7,717 bases of DNA, taken from Phascolarctobacterium sp. (GTDB lineage Bacteria; Bacillota; Negativicutes; Acidaminococcales; Acidaminococcaceae). Positions 1 to 5,367 of this stretch are shown here, piece after piece (the stretch's first letter is position 1; every line of letters starts with the position of its first letter). Below the pieces are notes generated by a model that was not told where the DNA came from, made no database searches, and worked only from the letters and a program-made list of their open reading frames with translations. The stretch spans positions 1 through 7,717 of the forward strand of contig JAEDNJ010000072.1 in assembly GCA_016302525.1 (NCBI GenBank), in the 5' to 3' direction. Made by a program: the position numbers and the translations under genes.

Positions 1-553
1 TGTAGAATTTGCGAATGGGATTGTTGTATTCCTTAAGCTCCTTTTCTAAATGCAGAGCATCTAGGGCCAGACCGCCAGCAATGGCCAGCACCAGCCCCAG
101 GACAACATAGGCTATCGCAAAGCTGCTGCCAAAAAAGGACATGAGCATGAGCATAGAGGCCACATCCACCATGGGCGAGGAAATGAGAAAGGCAAAGGTT
201 GTGCCCAGCGGCAGGCCCGCCCTCGTAAAGCCAATAAAGATAGGTATGCTCGAACAGGAGCAAAAGGGTGTTACCGTTCCCAGCAGGGCAGCGGCCACAG
301 CACCCTGCAGACCACTAACCCCTGTCAGGAGGCGTTTTGTTTTTTCTGGCGGGAAATAGGATTGGATATAGGTAATAAGAAAAATCAGCACCACTAGGAG
401 AATCGTAATTTTGATGGTGTCGTACAAGAAAAAGTGGACACTGCCCCACACAGGTGAGCTCATATCTGCTCCTAGAGTACCCTGTAAAAAGGACCATACC
501 AGCTCGCTGAGCCAGCGCATACCTAAAACTTCCTTCATTATGAAATCAAACAT
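1..553 (-). CDS. YraQ/ArsP-type permease (DUF318 family), C-terminal part outside window
   Basis: The first 184 residues of a polytopic membrane protein are present; the gene continues past base 1. The start ATG (553-551) is preceded by GGAGG (565-561) at 7 nt. Visible features are hydrophobic segments at about residues 46-63, 82-107, 115-145 and 148-166, and the conserved stretch T95-P-F-C98-S-C100-S-S-I-P104 followed by a S-P-M motif. These are hallmarks of the predicted-permease family that includes YraQ and the organoarsenical exporter ArsP. Known members are usually a little over 300 residues, so roughly 60% is seen. It follows an ArsR repressor on the same strand by 70 nt and has an ArsR-like palindrome immediately upstream, so efflux of a thiol-reactive metalloid or metal is likely. 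The exact substrate cannot be read from the sequence. Family assignment is confident; an arsenic role is inferred. Confidence 0.88.
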   Translation of the reverse strand, partial: MFDFIMKEVLGMRWLSELVWSFLQGTLGADMSSPVWGSVHFFLYDTIKITILLVVLIFLITYIQSYFPPEKTKRLLTGVSGLQGAVAAALLGTVTPFCSCSSIPIFIGFTRAGLPLGTTFAFLISSPMVDVASMLMLMSFFGSSFAIAYVVLGLVLAIAGGLALDALHLEKELKEYNNPIRKFY

Positions 554-565
554 TGTCTTTCCTCC

Positions 566-589
566 ATCTATAAATGTAAATACATAGAT
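566..589. promoter_or_regulatory. Candidate ArsR operator upstream of the permease gene
   Basis: A 24-bp imperfect palindrome with arms ATCTAT and ATAGAT separated by 12 bp lies directly against the permease Shine-Dalgarno sequence. It closely resembles the palindrome at 1005-1028 over the arsR promoter. Two similar copies flanking an ArsR-family gene suggest that this repressor binds both. No clear consensus promoter is visible here; weak -35/-10 candidates overlap the palindrome. It could repress an internal promoter or act as a roadblock to read-through from arsR. Confidence 0.6.
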
Positions 590-604
590 ATATTAAATGC
601 AAGC

Positions 605-620
605 AAGGCTTTAGAGCCTT
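605..620. other. Small hairpin between arsR and the permease gene
   Basis: AAGGCT and AGCCTT pair perfectly over 6 bp with a 4-nt loop, starting 3 nt after the arsR stop codon. No run of U follows in the direction of arsR transcription, so it is not a convincing intrinsic terminator. It may mark an mRNA processing or stability site between the two genes. Confidence 0.35.
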
Positions 621-623
621 ATT

Positions 624-971
624 TTAGCCCAGATAGCTGTCTAAGCTGGCCTTGAGGCTGAGCTTAGCCTGAGCATTGAGGGTATAGTGCATCCACTTGC
701 CCTCCTTGCGATAGTCCACCAGCCCTGCATCCACGAGAATTTTCATGTGGTGCGACAGGGTAGACTGGGCAATGTGCAGCTCATCTAAGAGAACACAGGC
801 GCATTTTTCGCCCTGCTGCAGCAGCTCTAAAATTTGCAGCCTGTTTTCATCTGCCAGAGCCTTAAACCTTTTTACATCCTCTCTATATGCGGACATTGCT
901 CTAGAGCCGCTTTTGCCCTTAGTCATGTCATTTGCTTTATAGTCAGTCTTAGCAGCAATATTATAAGTCAT
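624..971 (-). CDS. arsR: ArsR/SmtB-family metalloid-responsive transcriptional repressor
   Basis: A 115-residue winged-helix DNA-binding protein. Residues 33-50 (VKRFKALADENRLQILEL) are the typical first helices. Residues 54-62 carry G-E-K-C57-A-C59-V-L-L, equivalent to the ELCVCDL metal-sensing segment of arsenic repressors. Residues 63-79 (DELHIAQSTLSHHMKIL) form the helix-turn-helix, and 82-98 the beta wing. Two of the three cysteines of the classical E. coli site are present; the third position is Leu62. I chose the ATG at 971 because GAGGTG precedes it at 6 nt. The upstream in-frame ATG at 1019 lies inside the promoter and operator. The N-terminal 25 residues are polar and poorly conserved in appearance, and M26 is a possible alternative start without a good ribosome site. 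It should dissociate from DNA on binding As(III) or Sb(III) and so de-repress itself and the following permease. Confidence 0.92.
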   Translation of the reverse strand: MTYNIAAKTDYKANDMTKGKSGSRAMSAYREDVKRFKALADENRLQILELLQQGEKCACVLLDELHIAQSTLSHHMKILVDAGLVDYRKEGKWMHYTLNAQAKLSLKASLDSYLG

Positions 972-990
972 TTTCTTCACCTCTGGGCTT

Positions 991-1019
991 ATTATAATCG
1001 ATATATCTATATATGTCAA
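991..1019 (-). promoter_or_regulatory. Sigma-70-type promoter of arsR
   Basis: Read on the minus strand, TTGACA (1019-1014) and TATAAT (996-991) are both perfect consensus hexamers with a 17-nt spacer. They lie 20 nt upstream of the arsR start. Such a strong promoter needs tight repression, which fits the overlapping palindrome. Confidence 0.88.
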
Positions 1020-1028
1020 TATGTAGAT
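1005..1028. promoter_or_regulatory. Candidate ArsR operator over the arsR -35 box
   Basis: A 24-bp imperfect palindrome (ATCTAT-N12-GTAGAT, with inner ATAT/ATAT matches) covers the -35 hexamer and most of the spacer of the arsR promoter. Its outer arms match those of the site at 566-589 in all but one position. Repressor bound here would block RNA polymerase, giving autoregulation. Confidence 0.68.
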
Positions 1029-1072
1029 ATAGAGAACCCTGTAAAAATACGGTAAAACATGAGCTCAACAGC

Positions 1073-1101
1073 TTGATTATTTTCGCCGCTAGTAGCATAA
1101 T
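1073..1101 (+). promoter_or_regulatory. Probable promoter of the HAD-IIA phosphatase gene
   Basis: TTGATT (1073-1078) and CATAAT (1096-1101) are separated by 17 bp, 28 nt upstream of the start codon and divergent from the arsR promoter. Both boxes are one or two bases off consensus. No operator-like repeat is seen around it. Confidence 0.55.
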
Positions 1102-1129
1102 ATAGCTGAACAACAAAGGAGGTAAAACA

Positions 1130-1930
1130 ATGCTAGATTTGAATGAAGAAATGCTAGAAAAGTTGCGCAATAAGCAAGGCTATATTAGTGATATGGATGG
1201 TGTCATCTATCACGGCAACAGTATCCTGCCGGGCGTAAAGGAATTCGTCGATTGGTTATATAAGGAGGATAAGCCCTTCCTCTTCCTTACTAACTCCAGT
1301 GAACGCAGCCCTCGTGAGCTCAGGCAAAAGCTGGCGCGCATGGGTCTTGATGTGGACGAGAGCCACTTCTATACCAGCGCTTTAGCTACGGCAAAATTCC
1401 TGCAGGAGCAGGCACCTGGCTGCAGTGCCTATGTCATTGGCGCTCCCGGTCTCGTAAACGCTCTTTATGATGTGGGCATTACTATGAATGATGTTAACCC
1501 CGATTATGTCGTAGTGGGCGAAACAGATTCCTACAACTATAATATGATTATCAAGGCTGTTCAGCTTATAAATAAAGGAGCTCGCCTTGTGGGTACTAAT
1601 CCCGATATGACTGCCCCCTCGGACATAGGCATTATCCCTGCCTGTCAGGCGCTCATCTCGCCTATTTCCCTGGCTACTGGCAAGTCTCCCTATTTCGTGG
1701 GCAAGCCTAATCCTCTTATGATGCGTACAGGCTTAAAGCTGCTTGATGTCCATTCTGCTGATGCAGCCATGATTGGCGACAGAATGGACACGGATATCGT
1801 TGCTGGTATGGAAAGCGGTCTAATGACGGCCCTCGTACTGAGCGGTGTCTCTACTCTGGAAAATATCAAGGTCTTTTCCTATAGGCCCTCTATTATCCTT
1901 AACGGCGTTGGCGATATTGCTAGAAAATAG
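1130..1930 (+). CDS. HAD-IIA (NagD-type) sugar/nucleotide phosphatase
   Basis: A 266-residue cytoplasmic hydrolase of the haloacid dehalogenase superfamily, subclass IIA. All four catalytic motifs are present: D21-M-D23-G-V-I-Y-H-G (nucleophile and acid/base), T54-N-S-S, K192 in V-G-K-P-N-P, and G216-D217-R-M-D-T-D222-I for Mg2+. The cap domain lies between motifs II and III, including the family stretch VVVGETDSYNY (127-137) and GTNPD (155-159). AAAGGAGG ends 7 nt before the ATG. Full length fits NagD, AraL and glycerol-phosphate or phosphoglycolate phosphatases of about 250-270 residues. Substrates in this subclass differ widely (UMP/GMP, sugar phosphates, glycerol-3-phosphate), so no gene symbol is given. 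It is monocistronic, ended by a strong terminator, but sits just upstream of a Ugp-like importer, which makes a phosphorylated organic substrate attractive as an inference only. Confidence 0.93.
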   Translation: MLDLNEEMLEKLRNKQGYISDMDGVIYHGNSILPGVKEFVDWLYKEDKPFLFLTNSSERSPRELRQKLARMGLDVDESHFYTSALATAKFLQEQAPGCSAYVIGAPGLVNALYDVGITMNDVNPDYVVVGETDSYNYNMIIKAVQLINKGARLVGTNPDMTAPSDIGIIPACQALISPISLATGKSPYFVGKPNPLMMRTGLKLLDVHSADAAMIGDRMDTDIVAGMESGLMTALVLSGVSTLENIKVFSYRPSIILNGVGDIARK

Positions 1931-1959
1931 GGCCCCAAAAAATTAAATACGATAACAAC

Positions 1960-2004
1960 AAAAATCCCCTTGGCTGTGTGGCTAGTACAGTCAAGGGGAT
2001 TTTT
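1960..2004. terminator. Strong intrinsic terminator after the HAD-IIA gene
   Basis: An 18-bp stem (1960-1977 with 1987-2004, one G-U pair) has a 9-nt loop. The stem starts with AAAAA and ends with TTTTT, so it could terminate transcription in both directions. It begins 29 nt after the stop codon and insulates this gene from the transporter operon. Confidence 0.93.
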
Positions 2005-2191
2005 AAGAGAGAAGGCGAGTTGTATTATGAACGCTACAACCCTAATAGATGCTGTCGGTTGTATCAACCTACTGAGGAAATAATACTCTGAATTTATGTC
2101 TTTTCGATAAAGCTCGTGTTAAATAAATGTAAAAACAGACATACTTCTTTCTCCTTATGCTTGGCTATGCACTCAGCTTAACAAAGAAGAT
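2005..2191. other. Intergenic stretch with alternative inverted repeats, no convincing gene
   Basis: Between the terminator and the operon promoter I see no gene. A series of complementary short segments occurs: GTTGTA (2019-2024), TACAACC (2035-2041), GGTTGTA (2057-2063) and CAACC (2065-2069). Neighbouring segments could pair in mutually exclusive ways. A further 7-bp inverted repeat, TATGTCT (2095-2101) with AGACATA (2137-2143), has a wide spacer. A transcript from here could fold into a small RNA or upstream leader, but no clear promoter for one was found. Confidence 0.3.
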
Positions 2192-2235
2192 TTTACATTG
2201 TTATAACATTGCCATGATATTGTTTTAACAATAAC
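2192..2235 (+). promoter_or_regulatory. Pho-box-like 11-bp direct repeats upstream of the transporter operon
   Basis: Four consecutive 11-mers are in phase: TTTACATTGTT (2192), ATAACATTGCC (2203), ATGATATTGTT (2214) and TTAACAATAAC (2225). Three share A-x-A-T-T-G at the same place, and the fourth keeps TTAACA. PhoB/PhoP-family response regulators bind direct repeats with 11-bp periodicity. The Bacillus PhoP consensus is TT(A/C/T)ACA-like, and such sites replace the -35 box. The last repeat ends 4 nt before the -10 box and no good -35 is present, as expected for an activated promoter. This is a pattern match by eye; another OmpR-family regulator is equally possible. Confidence 0.55.
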
Positions 2236-2236
2236 T

Positions 2237-2245
2237 TGCTATACT
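2237..2245 (+). promoter_or_regulatory. Extended -10 promoter of the transporter operon
   Basis: TGcTATACT is an extended -10 element with a five-of-six match to TATAAT. No -35 hexamer is found at 16-18 bp, consistent with activator dependence. The start codon of the binding-protein gene lies 45 nt downstream. Confidence 0.62.
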
Positions 2246-2289
2246 GTAGCTGCACACAAAAATGTTGCTTTGAAAAGGAGAAGAATATT

Positions 2290-3600
2290 ATGAAAAAATC
2301 TAAATTGTCCGTATGTGCTTTAGCCGCAGTTTTAGCTTTAACCGTTGCAGTTGCAGGCTGTGGCGGCGATAAGAAAAAGGATGAAGCAAAAAACACTGGT
2401 AAAAAGGTTCAAATCGAATATTGGCATGTTGCCGCTGAAAGCTTTGGCGGTGCCACTGTTAAAGAATTAGTTGCAGACTTCAATAAAAAGAATCCTAACA
2501 TTGAGGTTGTTGCAAAATATAACCCGGATATGTATAAGGGCTTGACACAAAACCTGCAGGCAGCTATGGCCTCTGGCAAGAATCCGGATGTAGTGCAGAT
2601 GGGCTACTCCTTCCTGAATTATGCAGCTGAAAACTTTAAATACACCGACCTAAACGAAGCCTTTAAAAACGCTGGTGATGCCAACTTTATGAAGGATAAT
2701 TTCCTGCCCAATGTTCTGGAGCTAGCGCGTACCGAGGATGGCAAGCAGGTTGGTCTACCCTATTCTGTCAGCGTGCCTGTACTCTATATCAATCCTGAGC
2801 TGTTTAAGCAAGCAGGCTTAGACCCCAATACCCCTCCTAAGACCTGGGCTGAGGTTGAGGCAGCTTCTAGAGCAATTAAAAACAAAACTGGTAACATGGG
2901 CTTCTTTATGCAGGAATATGCTGATAACTGGGCTCAACAGGGCTTAATTGAATCTAATGGCGGCACCATGCTGAAAAAGATTAACGGCAAAACCTTAGCT
3001 GGCTTTGACAGCCCCGAGGCAGCCGAAGCTTACCAATTGTTAGCCAATATGGTTAAAGAGGGTCATGGACTGCATGCTACCAACGAGGAAGGCTTCCAAG
3101 CCTACATATCTGGTAAGCTGGGCATGGTTTGTACTACAATCGGCAAGCGTGCTAACTTTGAAAAATCCTGTAAGTTTAATGTTAAGGCTGGTGCCTTCCC
3201 CACTTTCGGTGACAAGCCTATGAAGGTTCCTGCAGGCGGCAACTTCATCATGTGCTTCTCTAAGGATGCAGAAAAGCAAAAGGCTGCTATCGAATTTATA
3301 AAGTATCTGGAATCCCCGGCTTCCTTAGCTAAATGGTCCACTGGCACCGGCTACCTGCCACCTCGTAAGGGCGTTGCTGAAGATCCTAACGGCTTTAAGA
3401 AAATCGTTGACGAAAATCCTAATATTCAAATGGCTCTCAAGATGATGCCTAATGCAACCAAATGGGCAAGCTTCCCTGGGGCTAATGGTCTGCAGGCTGA
3501 GCAAATGCTCATCGATGTTCGTGACATTATTCTGAGCGGCAAGATGTCTGCTAAAGACGCTCTGCATCAGACCGCAGAAAAAATCAACAAGATTTTATAA
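2290..3600 (+). CDS. ugpB: UgpB-like ABC transporter substrate-binding lipoprotein
   Basis: A 436-residue periplasmic or surface lipoprotein that captures the substrate for the importer encoded downstream. Residues 1-23 are a lipoprotein signal peptide, with lipobox V21-A-G-C24 and acylation at C24, followed by a charged linker. The mature part is a family 1 binding protein. The segments S159-V-S-V-P-V-L-Y-I-N, the following AGLDP-x-x-PPKTW (175-186) and TGTGYLP (351-357) resemble E. coli UgpB closely, and total length matches. I chose ATG 2290, preceded by AAGGAG at 9 nt. An in-frame ATG at 2236 would start within the promoter and put 18 residues before the signal peptide. Several UgpB ligand residues seem changed by manual comparison, so the ligand may be glycerol-3-phosphate, a phosphodiester or another sugar. 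It heads the operon and is separated from the permeases by a hairpin. Confidence 0.85.
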   Translation: MKKSKLSVCALAAVLALTVAVAGCGGDKKKDEAKNTGKKVQIEYWHVAAESFGGATVKELVADFNKKNPNIEVVAKYNPDMYKGLTQNLQAAMASGKNPDVVQMGYSFLNYAAENFKYTDLNEAFKNAGDANFMKDNFLPNVLELARTEDGKQVGLPYSVSVPVLYINPELFKQAGLDPNTPPKTWAEVEAASRAIKNKTGNMGFFMQEYADNWAQQGLIESNGGTMLKKINGKTLAGFDSPEAAEAYQLLANMVKEGHGLHATNEEGFQAYISGKLGMVCTTIGKRANFEKSCKFNVKAGAFPTFGDKPMKVPAGGNFIMCFSKDAEKQKAAIEFIKYLESPASLAKWSTGTGYLPPRKGVAEDPNGFKKIVDENPNIQMALKMMPNATKWASFPGANGLQAEQMLIDVRDIILSGKMSAKDALHQTAEKINKIL

Positions 3601-3612
3601 TTAAAGTCTAGT

Positions 3613-3642
3613 AAATAATGCCGCTCCATGCGGCATTATTTG
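3613..3642 (+). terminator. Intra-operon hairpin, partial terminator or mRNA stabiliser
   Basis: An 11-bp stem (3613-3623 with 3631-3641) and a 7-nt loop follow the binding-protein stop codon by 12 nt. The 3' side ends in ATTATTTGTATTTTA, a moderately U-rich tail. The next gene starts 24 nt later, in the same direction. Like the malE-malF intercistronic structure, it probably makes binding protein more abundant than the membrane subunits, either by partial termination or by protecting upstream mRNA. Confidence 0.72.
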
Positions 3643-3665
3643 TATTTTAGCAAAAGGGGACTCTT

Positions 3666-4544
3666 ATGAGAAATAAACCACATGAGGCTATATTGTATCT
3701 GCTTCCCGCAACTGTAATTTTTATTGTTTTTTATTATTGGCCTCTTCTACAAAATTTTTACCTAAGCTTCTTCTCCTGGAACATGGTTTCTCCTAACATG
3801 AAGCCTGTAGGTCTCGACAACTACATTACTATTTTTACCAGTGCGGAGATGGTAAAAATACTCTTTAACACCTTCCTGTTTGTATTTATTCTCTTGATTT
3901 TCAACTTTGTCTTACCCTATCTTTATTCCTTTGTTTTAGGACATTTAGTACAGCGAGGTCTATCCTTCTATCGTTCTACACTCTTTGCTCCTTCAACCTT
4001 AGCAATGGCCGTTGCCAGTATCCTCTTTCTTTGGATTTACAACCCTCTGGCCGGCCCTATTAATATTGTTTTAAACTATTTCGGTACAGAATCTCCTCGT
4101 TGGTTTAAGGAGGATTATCTGGTAATTTTTGCCATCTGTACCATCATAGGTTGGAAGGTCTTTGGCTATAACCTCATTGTTATGCTGGCAGCCATGGTTT
4201 CCGTTCCTAAGGAAATGATTGAAGCAGCTCGTTTAGAAAATGCTTCTAATTGGGTTATTTTCAAAAAAATAATCCTGCCTATGACCTCATCTACAGCCCT
4301 TTATGTCTTTACGATAACTGTTGTCTTCGGCTTGCAATATGTGCTTGTACCTGTAAATATGCTGACCCAGGGTGGTCCTGATCAGGGAAGCTCTAACCTA
4401 GTGTACATTATTTACCAATACGCCTTTACCTTCTTTAAGACTGGCTCCTCGGCAGCTTATGCTGTAGTAACAATGGTTATTTATTTCATTTTCCTCTATA
4501 TAAAATATAAGTATCTGGACAAGAAGGTGTACTATGAAAACTAG
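3666..4544 (+). CDS. ugpA: UgpA-like ABC transporter inner-membrane permease
   Basis: A 292-residue membrane subunit of the CUT1/MalF-UgpA type with six predicted helices at about residues 8-28, 65-91, 105-126, 151-175, 210-231 and 263-282. The cytoplasmic coupling (EAA) loop is at 186-205: E186-A-A-R-L-E191-N192-A193, ending in FKKIILP. The usual Asp-Gly is Glu-Asn here, a mild departure from consensus, while the partner permease keeps it. TQGGP (234-238) is a typical family motif. Start ATG 3666 has AAAGGGGA at 5 nt. The end overlaps the next gene by 11 nt, implying translational coupling. It should pair with the second permease to form the channel. Confidence 0.9.
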   Translation: MRNKPHEAILYLLPATVIFIVFYYWPLLQNFYLSFFSWNMVSPNMKPVGLDNYITIFTSAEMVKILFNTFLFVFILLIFNFVLPYLYSFVLGHLVQRGLSFYRSTLFAPSTLAMAVASILFLWIYNPLAGPINIVLNYFGTESPRWFKEDYLVIFAICTIIGWKVFGYNLIVMLAAMVSVPKEMIEAARLENASNWVIFKKIILPMTSSTALYVFTITVVFGLQYVLVPVNMLTQGGPDQGSSNLVYIIYQYAFTFFKTGSSAAYAVVTMVIYFIFLYIKYKYLDKKVYYEN

Positions 4545-5361
4545 ATGGCAAGACGAACTCCCTTGGCACATACTACTCGGCTTAGCCGTTTTTATTATGC
4601 TTTGGCCAATCATTTTTATGATTTCCACCTCCTTCAAGGACCTTAATCAGGTTTTTGAATCAACCCTTAATCCCTTACCCTTCCCGCCTACACTTGATAA
4701 TTATAATCTTGTCTTGCAGGATTTTCCCATCTTTACCTATATCTGGAACACCTTTTTTATCGCAATTATTGTCACTATCAGCAAAATTATGACCAGCATT
4801 TTTGCAGCCTTTGCCTTTGTTTACTATAGCTTTAAGGGCAAGGAGTTCATTTTCAACAGCATGCTGTTAACTTTTTTTATTCCTGTTACGGTCTTGATTA
4901 TGCCAAACTATCTCTTGGTTGCTAATTTAGGTCTCTTAAATACTCCCTGGGGTGTAATCCTTCCTGGACTGGTAGACGGTATGGGCGTCTTCCTCATGCG
5001 CCAAACTATGCGTGGTGTACCCAAGGCCTTGCTTGAGGCTGCTATCCTCGATGGTGCCAAACCTCACCAAGTTCTTTTTAAGGTTGTCTTACCCTTAATT
5101 AAACCCACTGCCTTTGCCATTTCCATTCTGTTCTTCATTAATTCTTGGAATGAATATTTCTGGCCTTTGCTGGTTTTACAAGACAAAGATAACCTGACTC
5201 TTCCTTTAGCACTGCAAATGTTTATTAGTGCTGAGGGCGGCAGTGAGTGGGGTGTTGCCATGGCTGTAGCTACGCTTACCAGCTTGCCACCCTTACTGCT
5301 CTATATCTTCTGTCAAAGATTTATTATCAATACCTTTATGCAAGCTGGTGTGAAAGGATAA
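4534..5361 (+). CDS. ugpE: UgpE-like ABC transporter inner-membrane permease
   Basis: A 275-residue second membrane subunit (MalG/UgpE type) with helices at about residues 12-32, 69-98, 106-130, 138-158, 192-215 and 239-262. The EAA loop is canonical: E168-A-A-I-L-D-G174-A, ending in K-V-V-L-P. SWNEYFWPLL (204-213) and the C-terminal ending A-G-V-K-G are typical of this half of CUT1 permease pairs. The ATG at 4534 lies inside the end of the upstream gene, 11 nt of overlap, with AAGAAGGTG before it. This is a common arrangement for stoichiometric expression of the two permeases. Confidence 0.92.
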   Translation: MKTRWQDELPWHILLGLAVFIMLWPIIFMISTSFKDLNQVFESTLNPLPFPPTLDNYNLVLQDFPIFTYIWNTFFIAIIVTISKIMTSIFAAFAFVYYSFKGKEFIFNSMLLTFFIPVTVLIMPNYLLVANLGLLNTPWGVILPGLVDGMGVFLMRQTMRGVPKALLEAAILDGAKPHQVLFKVVLPLIKPTAFAISILFFINSWNEYFWPLLVLQDKDNLTLPLALQMFISAEGGSEWGVAMAVATLTSLPPLLLYIFCQRFIINTFMQAGVKG

Positions 5362-5367
5362 ACAAAT

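Noticed and set aside
605..620. Small hairpin after arsR as an intrinsic terminator
   Set aside because: The 6-bp stem is weak and no U tract follows on the minus strand, so it was kept only as a minor structural element.
972..1019. Upstream in-frame start for the ArsR gene, adding 16 residues
   Set aside because: It would start at the -35 box of the gene's own promoter, ahead of any possible transcription start, and lacks a ribosome site.
33..1170. Open frames antisense to or overlapping the permease and arsR, such as 141-359 plus, 834-1055 plus and 961-1170 minus
   Set aside because: They lack ribosome sites and recognisable domains, and overlap genes with clear family motifs or promoter elements.
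2027..2083. An 18-codon open frame starting ATG in the intergenic stretch
   Set aside because: It has only a weak ribosome site, follows a strong terminator without a clear promoter, and its bases are better explained by the inverted repeats.
2236..2289. Upstream in-frame start for the binding-protein gene
   Set aside because: It overlaps the -10 element and would place 18 residues before a canonical lipoprotein signal peptide; ATG 2290 has AAGGAG at good spacing.
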